Assembly: GCA_028694115.1 (NCBI GenBank)
Contig: JAQUUB010000056.1
Location: 1-26,470 of the forward strand
Direction of reading: 5' to 3'
From: Lachnospiraceae bacterium
GTDB lineage: Bacteria > Bacillota_A > Clostridia > Lachnospirales > Lachnospiraceae
Length of the DNA stretch: 26,470 nt
In this document: in pieces, positions 14,516-22,850 of the stretch
Numbering within the stretch: the first letter of the stretch is position 1
How the letters are laid out: every line of letters begins with the position of its first letter
The notes under the pieces: generated by a model
Databases searched by the model: none
Told to the model about the DNA's origin: nothing
Seen by the model: only the letters and a program-made list of their open reading frames with translations
Translations under genes and position numbers: made by a program

Positions 14516-15622
14516 TTAATATTTAATAGGTTGAAGTCCTACATTTAGAACAACTCCTAAGCCTATATATAAACTTACTAAAGAAGTAAGTCCATAGCTT
14601 ACAAATGGTAAAGGAATCCCTGTGTTTGGCATAACACCCGTTGCAACACCAATATTCATAAAACTTTGAAATCCGATATTTGTCGCGACTCCGGCACATA
14701 TCAGTGTTCCCGCAATATCCTTCGACTTTCTGCCAATCCTAACACATTCGATAACGCACATGAACTGCAAAATAATAACGGTACAACATCCGAGAAAACC
14801 TAATTCTTCTCCTACGATTGCAAAAATAAAGTCCGTTTGCGGCTCAGAAATAAAATTGCCATTTTTTACAGAAGCAACAACATTATTCTTGTATCCTTTT
14901 CCAGTTAACTGACCACTTCCAATTGCAGTAATGGAATTCTGCTGTTGATATCCCTGTGTATTCGAGTATTTTTCAGGTTGTAACCATGCTAAAATTCTTG
15001 TCTGTTGATATGGTTCTATGATTTTCTGATCTGGTTGTATTACTAAAACGAGCCCAATGATTAAAATAGGAACGACAATCGCAAGAACTGCCCCTATAAT
15101 CTTATAGCTTATTCCACCAATGAATACTAATACACAGAAAATAACCAAAATTATAATACTTGTAGACAAAGCTGGCTGCTTGATTACTAATAAAAAAGGC
15201 GGGATAAAAAGCAAAATCATAGAAAGAAGAATCCTAAAAGAATTAAGATGATCCTTATGTTTCATAATAAACTGTGCATAAAATAAAATCAATAGAATTT
15301 TTGCGAGTTCAGAAGGTTGGAAACGAGTTCCAGCTATTTCCAACCATCGCTGTGCTCCTCCAGCGTTATCACCAAAAATACAAACAGCTAGTAACAATAC
15401 TATATTTATAACATAAATAAACCAATAAAAATTTAAGACAAATGAATAATCTATAATTGATAAAATAAGCATGCAGACAGTACCTATCATAAACCCCATA
15501 ATCTGGCGGCTTTGTACAGATTCCTTCGCACTTCCAATTACAAGAATTCCAATAATGGTTACCGTAACTGCAAACAGTATTAATTTAAAATTGTAGTATC
15601 TTAATTGGTATCTTTTTAACAT
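14516..15622 (-). CDS. rodA: RodA/FtsW-family SEDS peptidoglycan polymerase
   Basis: Polytopic glycosyltransferase that polymerises lipid II and partners a class B PBP. Seen: 368 aa, about ten membrane segments, GGAQRWLEIAGTRFQPSELAK, the large loop (ILAWLQPEKYSNTQGYQQQNSITAIGSGQLTGKGY), the essential aspartate in EPQTDFIFA (Asp264), and PFVSYGLTSL. In the loop usually reading KQPDLGTS this protein has KQPALSTS (Ala151), losing an otherwise conserved aspartate. Assigned as RodA because PBP2 and mreBCD are in the same cluster. The start ATG 15622 follows a weak AATGGA site that belongs to a small repeated hairpin module (15629-15646). Called with confidence as SEDS; RodA versus FtsW/SpoVE rests on context. 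Confidence 0.88.
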   Translation of the reverse strand: MLKRYQLRYYNFKLILFAVTVTIIGILVIGSAKESVQSRQIMGFMIGTVCMLILSIIDYSFVLNFYWFIYVINIVLLLAVCIFGDNAGGAQRWLEIAGTRFQPSELAKILLILFYAQFIMKHKDHLNSFRILLSMILLFIPPFLLVIKQPALSTSIIILVIFCVLVFIGGISYKIIGAVLAIVVPILIIGLVLVIQPDQKIIEPYQQTRILAWLQPEKYSNTQGYQQQNSITAIGSGQLTGKGYKNNVVASVKNGNFISEPQTDFIFAIVGEELGFLGCCTVIILQFMCVIECVRIGRKSKDIAGTLICAGVATNIGFQSFMNIGVATGVMPNTGIPLPFVSYGLTSLVSLYIGLGVVLNVGLQPIKY

Positions 15623-15626
15623 AGTT

Positions 15627-15646
15627 TTCCATTTGCATATGATATG
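15627..15646 (-). repeat. Hairpin plus GCAAATGG module before rodA
   Basis: Minus strand: an imperfect hairpin GCATA...TATGC followed by GCAAATGG, ending 5 bases before the rodA start codon. It matches the end-module of the two longer repeats, which has the same position before sdaAA (3798-3821) and miaA (26212-26234). Nothing else of the long repeat is present here, so this may be a solo module or a chance match. Confidence 0.4.
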
Positions 15647-15675
15647 TATGCATCCATTTCTTACTTTTTTATAAT

Positions 15676-15951
15676 TTATCGTCTTCCAAATGTCTTTTTT
15701 AAATCAATGATTGGGATATTGGCATATAATGCAGGCATCTTCCCTTTATCTGACCTTGTTTTCAATATTTGTATTTCCATTGCTTTTGCATCTATTTCCA
15801 TGTATTTTGAAATAACCTTTACAATATCATCTTTTATCATTTCCATTACTTCTGGAGTACAGTTTGCACGATCTGAAATTAAGAGTAATTTCAGCCGGTC
15901 TTTTGCAACATCCTTTGAACTTTTTTTCTTAAAAAATTTAAATATACTCAT
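15676..15951 (-). CDS. minE: Cell division topological specificity factor MinE
   Basis: Stimulates MinD ATPase and drives Min oscillation, restricting division inhibition to the poles. Seen: N-terminal membrane-targeting stretch (MSIFKFFKKK), the MinD-contact helix (AKDRLKLLLISDRA), then the anti-MinCD/topological domain (MIKDDIVKVISKYMEID...MEIQILKTRS). About 91 aa, normal length. ATG 15951 is preceded by AAGGAGG at 7 bases, so an in-frame TTG one codon earlier is not needed. Follows minD by 9 bp. The presence of MinE rather than DivIVA alone indicates an E. coli-like oscillating Min system, known in Clostridia. Confidence 0.94.
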   Translation of the reverse strand: MSIFKFFKKKSSKDVAKDRLKLLLISDRANCTPEVMEMIKDDIVKVISKYMEIDAKAMEIQILKTRSDKGKMPALYANIPIIDLKKTFGRR

Positions 15952-15963
15952 CAAACAGCCTCC

Positions 15964-16755
15964 TTAAGCTCTTTTGAAGATACCTGAAAATCGTTTCCAC
16001 ATGGTTTCATTTGGTTCTAAATCCATTATAGGTATCTCTTCACCGAGAATTCGATGGCATATATTTTGATAAGCTTTGCCAGACAGTGTTCCATTTCCTA
16101 CAAGTGGCTCTCCTTGATTTGTTGCGATTACAACATTTTCATCATCAGGTACGGCACCAATTAATGGAATGGATAGAATTTCAATGACATCCTCTACTGT
16201 CATCATATCTCCTCGTTTAATCATATCAACTCGAAGTCTATTGACGATTAACTCTATTTTTGAAATATCATTTGCTTCTAAAAGACCAATAATACGGTCT
16301 GCATCTCTTATTGCGGATACTTCTGGAGTCGTTACAATCAGCGCCCGGTCAGCACCTGCAATTGCATTTTTAAAACCTTGTTCTATGCCAGCTGGACAGT
16401 CTAAAATAATATAATCAAAATCTTGTCTCATTTCAAAAATTAATTTTTTCATTTGTTCAGGCTTTACTGCTGTTTTATCCCTTGTTTGCGCTGATGGCAT
16501 CAAATAGAGTGAGGGATGTCTCTTATCCCTGATTAATGCTTGCTTAATCCTGCAGTTACCTTCAATCACATCTACCAGATTATAAACAATTCTGTTTTCT
16601 AGTCCCATTACAACATCTAGATTTCTTAGACCGATATCCGTGTCAATCATAACAACTCTTTTCCCACACTCGGATAATCCTGTTCCAATATTTGCTGAAG
16701 TGGTGGTCTTTCCCACTCCGCCTTTTCCTGACGTGACGACAATAACTTCACACAT
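15964..16755 (-). CDS. minD: Septum site-determining ATPase MinD
   Basis: Deviant-Walker-A ATPase of the ParA/MinD family that dimerises on the membrane with ATP and recruits MinC. Seen: VTSGKGGVGKTTTSAN (about residues 8-23), MIDTDIGLRNLDVVMG, the Walker B-like IILDCPAGIE, and a C-terminal amphipathic membrane-targeting helix (MWKRFSGIFKRA). 263 aa is normal. Start ATG 16755 has GGAGGATTAACT before it. Between minC and minE, as expected. Confidence 0.97.
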   Translation of the reverse strand: MCEVIVVTSGKGGVGKTTTSANIGTGLSECGKRVVMIDTDIGLRNLDVVMGLENRIVYNLVDVIEGNCRIKQALIRDKRHPSLYLMPSAQTRDKTAVKPEQMKKLIFEMRQDFDYIILDCPAGIEQGFKNAIAGADRALIVTTPEVSAIRDADRIIGLLEANDISKIELIVNRLRVDMIKRGDMMTVEDVIEILSIPLIGAVPDDENVVIATNQGEPLVGNGTLSGKAYQNICHRILGEEIPIMDLEPNETMWKRFSGIFKRA

Positions 16756-16809
16756 AGTTAATCCTCCATTTTATGTAATATCGTCCTACCAGAAACCATT
16801 CCCCCTGTC

Positions 16810-17487
16810 TTAAGAAAGAGGAATGTTATTCAGTAAATCTTTTGTAATTGGTTCTATGCAGATGGTATTTCCTTTTACATATGCTATCTTTGGTGCTGAT
16901 TTTGCCTTGAGCATCCATACAAATCCTTTTTCACCTTGTTTTGCAATAATGTCACCTATTTTAATTTGGGATGGCTTCATATCAAGCGCAGCCACAAAAT
17001 TATTGCTGTATCCACTTCCACCAGCATATGCGGTACCATATAAAGTACCTAATACCACAATATTGCCAGTCGATACAACGGTAGCTCCAGGATTAACATC
17101 CCCCAGAATAATTATGCTATAATCCGTTTCTAAAACTTGTCCACTTTTTAAGGTTCCTTTGTAAAATTGTCCATCATTATTATCTGTACTTTCTGCAAAT
17201 TGGTTCATTGCTCTAAGATAGACTTGATTTTTATCCTCATTTTTTTCAAGAATACAGGAAATTTCTATTTCCGCTGCATCTGTAATGGTATCTATCAATT
17301 CCATTTCTTCCTGATCACTTAGTATTCTTCCTTCAAAAGAAAGTACAGTCTTTGCCTTTCCAAAAAATTTGGCTGATTCTTGAAATTTTTCATAAACCGA
17401 TTGCTTGATTTCATCAAAGCTACAAGATGAATCAAGAATAACGGAAATACCATTTGGAAAGCTCTTAATAATAACCGTATTTTTCAA
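16810..17487 (-). CDS. minC: Septum site-determining protein MinC
   Basis: FtsZ polymerisation inhibitor positioned by MinD. Seen: a divergent N-terminal domain (about residues 1-95) and the conserved C-terminal right-handed beta-helix domain (GDVNPGATVVSTGNIVVLGTLYGTAYAGG and IKIGDIIAKQGE). About 225 aa. The start is best placed at TTG 17487, 7 bases after GGAGG; the in-frame ATG at 17502 contains that ribosome site itself. Follows PBP2 by about 35 bp and precedes minD. Confidence 0.93.
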   Translation of the reverse strand: MKNTVIIKSFPNGISVILDSSCSFDEIKQSVYEKFQESAKFFGKAKTVLSFEGRILSDQEEMELIDTITDAAEIEISCILEKNEDKNQVYLRAMNQFAESTDNNDGQFYKGTLKSGQVLETDYSIIILGDVNPGATVVSTGNIVVLGTLYGTAYAGGSGYSNNFVAALDMKPSQIKIGDIIAKQGEKGFVWMLKAKSAPKIAYVKGNTICIEPITKDLLNNIPLS

Positions 17488-17522
17488 AGCAAACACCTCC
17501 ATTGACTACACAAGTCACTAAA

Positions 17523-20414
17523 CTAATCTCCAGCAATACTACTTTCTGGAGTCTCTGCCTCTCCAGTGATGATATTATCGATATCTTCTACATTAAAATA
17601 ATACTTAAAAATATCTTTTGAAACTTCTGCTGCATTAGAAGATGTATAACCATATGCAATCCTGGTAGCTATCGCTATTTCTGGGTTTTCATAGGGTGCA
17701 TATCCAACAAATAATGCATGGTTCGGACGGGTTCTGATTTGCTGTGCGGTACCTGTTTTTCCAGCAGCCGTTAAAGTGTAATCTGAGAAAGAAGAGGAAT
17801 CCTGTACAACACCCCTCATTCCTTGATGAACGGCATTCCATATGGAATCTGAAATTGTAATGGTATTACGTAACTTTGGAGAGTAATCCTCCAAAATATT
17901 TCCTGAAGAATCTTCAATTTTATCAAGCAAACTCAGATTATAACAGCTACCACTGTTGGCAACGGTCGTTACATACCTTGCAAGTCCAGCTGTAGTGTAA
18001 CTATGAGTACCCTGTCCAATCGCTGAACGAACAGCATCTTCTGTGGATATCTGGGGTTCTGCTTCCGATAATTCAATTCCTGAAAGTTCTGAAAGCCCAA
18101 AAAGATCTGCATATTTTGCAATTTTAGAAATACCTATATCACTATTGTATTTTCCGTTACCATCGGCTCCTAATCGAAATCCTACTTCATAAAAGAAATA
18201 GTTACAAGAATGTGTGATTGCACCAGAAACATTTAAAGATCCATGTCTTGATGGATAAATCCAACATTTAGGTCCTTGTGAAAATTTTTCAAATTGACCA
18301 ATACAAGTAATGGTATCTCCTGTCGATATAACACCTTCTTCAAGTCCTGCTACTGAGGAAATCATTTTAAAAGTAGAACCTGGTGCTGTCTTTTGTTGTG
18401 TTGCATAACTGTATAATGGGTTTGATAAATCATTTGTTAATTGATTGTAATAATCAGCATCAATGGTATTGGCTAATTTATTATTATCATAGCTCGGATA
18501 CGATACACATGCTAACACTTCTCCTGTATTAACATCTGTTACAACGCTAGAACCAGTACATGGATCTAATGCGAGTTGTGCTGGCGTGATTTCAAGATTT
18601 TTAATCTTATTCATTATAAAGTTATAAGGAGAAATGGTTCCATTTTCAACAGATTCTTTTTCAGCAACATCAGCCATTATAATTTTTTGCTCAAAAAGTA
18701 GCATGCATATCTGACGTCCTGTAATACTACTATCATAAATCATATATTTAAATATTTTTTTGGAGAAGTCATTATTGTTTGATAAATTATTCAATATATT
18801 TTCGACTAACGCATTGTAAACCTCTGTGGAGTCTGAATATTGGGAATCCACTTTTATCTTTGTAATATCAATCCAGTTCATAGCAATTGCATGATTTAGA
18901 AAGTCTTTTAAACTGATTGTTTCCTCTTTCCATTTCTGATAAGTCTCATCCTTTTTATCAATCTCACTAGAAATTAAGATTCCGGAATTCTTTGATAATA
19001 ACATAGAAACAATAAAGCTTTCATATACCTGCATTTCTTTGGTAAGTGATGTATATGGAGTTGATGTATTTAACAACTCTTCTTTTAAACTATCAAGAAT
19101 CACTGACTGTTTACTAATAAATGCCTGATGAACATCTGCTTCATTCGCTTTAGCATTCGAAGACTGTAAATGAGAAATATCAATAATATTGTTGTTAAAC
19201 AATGCAAAGTAGACATCATCAATAGGAATAATAATATTTGCAGCACTTTCTTCAGCACCTTGATTATATTCTTTGACATTTTTTATTTTCTGCACTAAAA
19301 TACCAGCTAATTTCTGTTCAATGATTTTATAAACTGCACTTTGTAAATCAGCATTGATTGTAAGGTATAAATCATTTCCAGCTTCTGGGGCAACTTCTTT
19401 TGCAACCTCAACAACTTTTCCTAAATTATCAACATATACTTCTTCATGGCCCTTGGTACCCTGTAATTTCTCTTCCATTACCTTTTCAATGCCAGATTTT
19501 CCGACCATATCATTTAGTTCATAGGAATCGTTTGTAAGGCTTAATGCATCAAGTTCTTCCTGCGAAATCTTACCTGTATAACCAAGAATCGGTGAAAAAC
19601 TCTCATCATCAATATATTTACGTACCGTGTCTTCGGCGATATCAACACCTTGCAGCTGATCTTTATTTTCCATGATGACTGCTACTGTTTCCTCATTGAC
19701 ACTTGTTGCGACCGTTGTAGCAATATATTTTTGGAAACTGTTCAAATTCATTGCATAACGAACAGTAATCATTTTTAATAATTCTTCTTTTGTATAACCA
19801 GATCCTGTATGAAATACTTTTTTATTTCCTATGGTTTCGTACTTGCCAATAGAGAATTTTTTATCTCCAGCAAGAAATTCAATTACCTCACTTGGAGTCG
19901 CTGTTTTTTCTTTTACCAATAATTCACTTGTTTTCGTATGCCCATAAGCATCTGCTAAAAAACGAAGCAATTTTTTATCTTCAACGGCAAAAACAAAATT
20001 TCCATTTTTGTCTAGTACTATTTCAAAATCATTGATTAGTTTGTTATTATGTTCTTCGATAATGTTAATTAATCGATAGATGGTATCATTCAATTCTTGA
20101 TTTTTCGATGAGGTAGAATCATAATTGTCTTCAATTGTAACGGAATACGCGAGTTCATCGTAGGCTAATACTTTACCATTTCGATCATATATTTTACCCC
20201 TCGTACTTTTAATTGACTTCTCTTTTAATATCTTTAGCTTGAAATTATTTTGATAAGTTGCACCATTTACAATTTGTAACGTAAAAAGTCTTTGCACCAA
20301 AACAGCGAAAAGTATAAAAATCACTAAAAGTAAAATGAACATTCTAGAAAATATTAAGTTATAAAATCGTTCTTTGAATTCTCTAAACAAACTTTGTAGC
20401 ACTCCTTTTTTCAT
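17523..20414 (-). CDS. mrdA: Penicillin-binding protein 2 (class B transpeptidase), unusually long
   Basis: Elongation-specific peptidoglycan transpeptidase, partner of RodA. Residues are counted from the longest frame (start 20462, 979 aa). Seen: one N-terminal membrane segment (about 40-65), pedestal region beginning KSTRGKIYDRNGKVLAYDE (85-103), catalytic STFK (Ser696), SCN (752-754) and KTGT (902-905), and GYAPYENPEIAIA near the end. Between LTINADLQSAVYKIIEQ (near 367-383) and the usual TGSSVVTDVNTGEVLA (636-651) lies an insertion of about 250 residues absent from ordinary PBP2s of 600-700 aa. The start is uncertain: ATG 20414 or TTG 20390, the latter 11 bases after AAAGGAG and overlapping the mreD stop. 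The overlap with mreD implies coupling. Confidence 0.92.
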   Translation of the reverse strand: MKKGVLQSLFREFKERFYNLIFSRMFILLLVIFILFAVLVQRLFTLQIVNGATYQNNFKLKILKEKSIKSTRGKIYDRNGKVLAYDELAYSVTIEDNYDSTSSKNQELNDTIYRLINIIEEHNNKLINDFEIVLDKNGNFVFAVEDKKLLRFLADAYGHTKTSELLVKEKTATPSEVIEFLAGDKKFSIGKYETIGNKKVFHTGSGYTKEELLKMITVRYAMNLNSFQKYIATTVATSVNEETVAVIMENKDQLQGVDIAEDTVRKYIDDESFSPILGYTGKISQEELDALSLTNDSYELNDMVGKSGIEKVMEEKLQGTKGHEEVYVDNLGKVVEVAKEVAPEAGNDLYLTINADLQSAVYKIIEQKLAGILVQKIKNVKEYNQGAEESAANIIIPIDDVYFALFNNNIIDISHLQSSNAKANEADVHQAFISKQSVILDSLKEELLNTSTPYTSLTKEMQVYESFIVSMLLSKNSGILISSEIDKKDETYQKWKEETISLKDFLNHAIAMNWIDITKIKVDSQYSDSTEVYNALVENILNNLSNNNDFSKKIFKYMIYDSSITGRQICMLLFEQKIIMADVAEKESVENGTISPYNFIMNKIKNLEITPAQLALDPCTGSSVVTDVNTGEVLACVSYPSYDNNKLANTIDADYYNQLTNDLSNPLYSYATQQKTAPGSTFKMISSVAGLEEGVISTGDTITCIGQFEKFSQGPKCWIYPSRHGSLNVSGAITHSCNYFFYEVGFRLGADGNGKYNSDIGISKIAKYADLFGLSELSGIELSEAEPQISTEDAVRSAIGQGTHSYTTAGLARYVTTVANSGSCYNLSLLDKIEDSSGNILEDYSPKLRNTITISDSIWNAVHQGMRGVVQDSSSFSDYTLTAAGKTGTAQQIRTRPNHALFVGYAPYENPEIAIATRIAYGYTSSNAAEVSKDIFKYYFNVEDIDNIITGEAETPESSIAGD

Positions 20415-20901
20415 TCTCTTCAAGCTTACGATTGATAAATAGAATGACTCTATATAACCCAATGGTAACTACTACCGTATAAATAACTTCTGGTAAAATG
20501 ATACTTCTCAAATAAAAGAAAAAATCCATTCTGGTTCTAAGTAAAAACATGAGAACATAGGATGCAATACAATATACAAAATCACTTGCTGTAATAAAAA
20601 CAATGGGTAGTTTTACGTCATCCTTATAAAAGATTCTATTTAAAAAACCATTTCCATACCCAACAAACATATAAATCAAGGCATATAATCCTAATAAATC
20701 ACTGTAAAAAATATCGATTAAAAAGCCACAAAAAAATCCTACAAACAGACCTTCTTTTTTCCCTCTCATAAATCCAAAAGAGGATGTAATTACAATTAAT
20801 AAATTAGGGACAATCCCGCCTAAAGCAAGTGCTTTAAATAATGTACATTGAAGCAAAAAGCAAATAAGAATCAATATTGTAACAACAATTTTTCTTTTCA
20901 T
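20383..20901 (-). CDS. mreD: Rod shape-determining protein MreD
   Basis: Small integral membrane component of the elongasome. Seen: 172 aa with about five to six hydrophobic segments, and the MreD-like pattern GGIVPNLLIVITSSFGFMRGKKEGLFVGFFCGFLIDIFYS. Overlaps mreC by ATGA and the PBP2 gene at its 3' end, so translation of the three is coupled. Confidence 0.92.
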   Translation of the reverse strand: MKRKIVVTILILICFLLQCTLFKALALGGIVPNLLIVITSSFGFMRGKKEGLFVGFFCGFLIDIFYSDLLGLYALIYMFVGYGNGFLNRIFYKDDVKLPIVFITASDFVYCIASYVLMFLLRTRMDFFFYLRSIILPEVIYTVVVTIGLYRVILFINRKLEENEKRSATKFV

Positions 20902-21770
20902 TTGGTTTCATCCTTTTGTTGTTTTAATTGTTTAATAACTAAAACAACATCTAAATGTTCAAAATCTACAGCTGGAGTAATATTACCGGATTTTGTAAGA
21001 TTATTGGAATCTGTTTGAATTTGACTAATATATCCAATTGAAATACCTGGGAGATACTTATCACTGATATTCGAAGTGACAATTTGGTCTCCTTCTGTCA
21101 CTTTATTTTCTGTATCCTTTAATTGCTCAAAACGAATCTCACCTGATTCCATTAATTGCAAATCACCTGTAACTACTAAATTATCAGATGTTGATAAAAC
21201 CGTTGAACTGACATTACTTGAATCATCTATAATCGAACGAACCGTTGACCAATTGGGACCTACTTCTGTTACTAAGCCTACAAGTCCGCTTCCCGCCATA
21301 ACATTCATATTAACAGCAATGCCATCGTTGCTTCCCTTATCTAAAAGGAATACATTGAACCAGTTTCCTGGATCCTTACCGATTACTCTTGCTCCGATTT
21401 TATCATAATCAGAATATTTCTCATCTAATTCATATAATTCTCTAAGCTTTGTTAATTCGTACTTATCTTGAACTAAATTACTATTTTCAATGCTTAATTC
21501 ATCTATTTGCTTTTGTAATAATTTGTTTTCAGCCATTACATCATTTAATTTCTTCAAATCATCCGAACGCTCTGTAAACCAGATGCCTGTCTCTTCTATT
21601 CCGGATTGAAAAGGAACGATAACATAACCTGATACCATGGATAAGGGCGTTGTAACAATATCTGTTGTAAATGTTAAAATCATCATCACAATACATAGCA
21701 ATGTCATGATAAACAAAACATATTTACTCGGAAGCACAAATTTTTTTCGTTTAATATGTACTCTTGGCAT
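20898..21770 (-). CDS. mreC: Rod shape-determining protein MreC
   Basis: Bitopic membrane scaffold that activates PBP2-RodA. Seen: 290 aa, one N-terminal membrane segment (about 16-36), a coiled coil (about 68-110, DDLKKLNDVMAENKLLQKQI...), then the double beta-barrel domain (ARVIGKDPGNWFNVFLLDKGSNDGI...VMAGSGLVGLVTEVG...TVRSIIDDSSNVSS). Start ATG 21770. Preceded by a GC-rich hairpin (21796-21830) that separates it from mreB. Confidence 0.95.
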   Translation of the reverse strand: MPRVHIKRKKFVLPSKYVLFIMTLLCIVMMILTFTTDIVTTPLSMVSGYVIVPFQSGIEETGIWFTERSDDLKKLNDVMAENKLLQKQIDELSIENSNLVQDKYELTKLRELYELDEKYSDYDKIGARVIGKDPGNWFNVFLLDKGSNDGIAVNMNVMAGSGLVGLVTEVGPNWSTVRSIIDDSSNVSSTVLSTSDNLVVTGDLQLMESGEIRFEQLKDTENKVTEGDQIVTSNISDKYLPGISIGYISQIQTDSNNLTKSGNITPAVDFEHLDVVLVIKQLKQQKDETK

Positions 21771-21795
21771 ACACTAACCTCTAACTCTTAATGAT

Positions 21796-21830
21796 ATTAA
21801 TAATCCGGGGATAAACCCCGGACGATTAAT
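21796..21830 (-). promoter_or_regulatory. GC-rich hairpin between mreB and mreC
   Basis: Perfect 7-bp stem TCCGGGG/CCCCGGA with a 5-base loop, extended by flanking ATTAAT/ATTAAT arms after a 2-base mismatch. It starts over the mreB stop codon. It is GC-rich in an otherwise AT-rich region and has no T run after it, so an mRNA-processing or 3'-stabilising role, or a partial terminator setting mreB above mreCD, fits better than full termination. Confidence 0.5.
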
Positions 21831-22836
21831 TTGACATACCCTGTATGGAATAAGCGACGGATTTAAACTTGTCATCTTTTATAATTCTAGAAAGACCACA
21901 TGCAACACTTTCAGAAGCATTTTCAGCAAGATTTACCTTTAAATTTGTCCCTTTACTGATCAACTGGTTCAAATGATTTGTATTTGCAGAACCACCTGTT
22001 AAAAAGATTCCGTGTTTAAAGATATCTGCTGCTAACTCTGGCGGTGTTCTTTCAAGAATCACTTTAATATTATCGATAATCATATCAAAATGCTCTTTTA
22101 ATGCCTTGTCTACTAATTCTGTAGGAATTTCTCTTTCTACTGGAAGCCCTGTCACAATGTCCCTTCCATATACAACGGCACCTTCGCCAGCTGCTTCAAA
22201 GGAGGAAAGGTTTATCTTTACCTTTTCCGCTGTTTTTCCACCGATAATTAGATTATATTCTTTACGAACAATATTTTTAATGGCTTCATCAAATTTCTGT
22301 CCACCAACTTTAATCAATTTAGATAATACAATTCCACCTAAGGATAAAATGGATATCTCAGTAGTTGCAAATCCAACATTTACAACAAGCACACCCTGGG
22401 AGTTCTTAACATCAATATCAAGTCCTAATCCATCCGCAATTGCTTTCTCAACAACCATGATTTTTTTAGCTTTTACATTTGCATCTTTAATCAAATCATA
22501 GAATGCTCTTTTTTCTACTTCTGTTACATCTGTTGGAACAGAAATATAGAAATCAGCTCCTTGAAATTTTCCTTTTGTTAAGTCAGTTATAAAACTTTTT
22601 AGTACTGTCTGCATATTCTTAATATCAGCAATCACTCCATTGCTTAGTGGATAAGAAATATGAATATTACTTGGTGCCTTTTCATACATATCAAAAGCAG
22701 AATCTCCATATGCAAACAGAGTGTTTTTGTTTTCAATAGCAATCATGTTCTTTTCATTTAAAATAGAATCATCTGCACTATTATAGATTTTTATATTACC
22801 GGTACCTAAATCAATACCAAATGAATTGTTAGCCAA
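21826..22836 (-). CDS. mreB: MreB-family actin-like protein with degenerate phosphate-2 motif
   Basis: Actin-like cytoskeletal protein of the mre operon. Residues are counted from the longest frame (start 22854, 342 aa). Seen: phosphate-1 motif FGIDLGTGN (12-20), the MreB-like SNGVIAD (71-77), SLGGIVLSKLIKVGGQKFDEAI (171-192), and adenosine motif IFLTGGSA (283-290). Odd: the phosphate-2 motif, usually VVDIGGGTTE, reads VVNVGFATTE (157-166), losing the aspartate and two glycines, and the usual EEPMAAAIG region reads VEKAIADGLG. Start is probably TTG 22836 (LANNSFGIDLG), 8 bases after AAAGGAG; the frame also has TTG 22854, which would overlap radC. Filament formation is plausible; ATP hydrolysis is doubtful. 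Confidence 0.88.
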   Translation of the reverse strand: MANNSFGIDLGTGNIKIYNSADDSILNEKNMIAIENKNTLFAYGDSAFDMYEKAPSNIHISYPLSNGVIADIKNMQTVLKSFITDLTKGKFQGADFYISVPTDVTEVEKRAFYDLIKDANVKAKKIMVVEKAIADGLGLDIDVKNSQGVLVVNVGFATTEISILSLGGIVLSKLIKVGGQKFDEAIKNIVRKEYNLIIGGKTAEKVKINLSSFEAAGEGAVVYGRDIVTGLPVEREIPTELVDKALKEHFDMIIDNIKVILERTPPELAADIFKHGIFLTGGSANTNHLNQLISKGTNLKVNLAENASESVACGLSRIIKDDKFKSVAYSIQGMSN

Positions 22837-22850
22837 TCTTAAAACTCCTT

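Noticed and set aside
22106..22501. Plus-strand frame of 131 codons antisense to mreB
   Set aside because: Serine/threonine-rich shadow of a well-supported MreB gene; no start signal.
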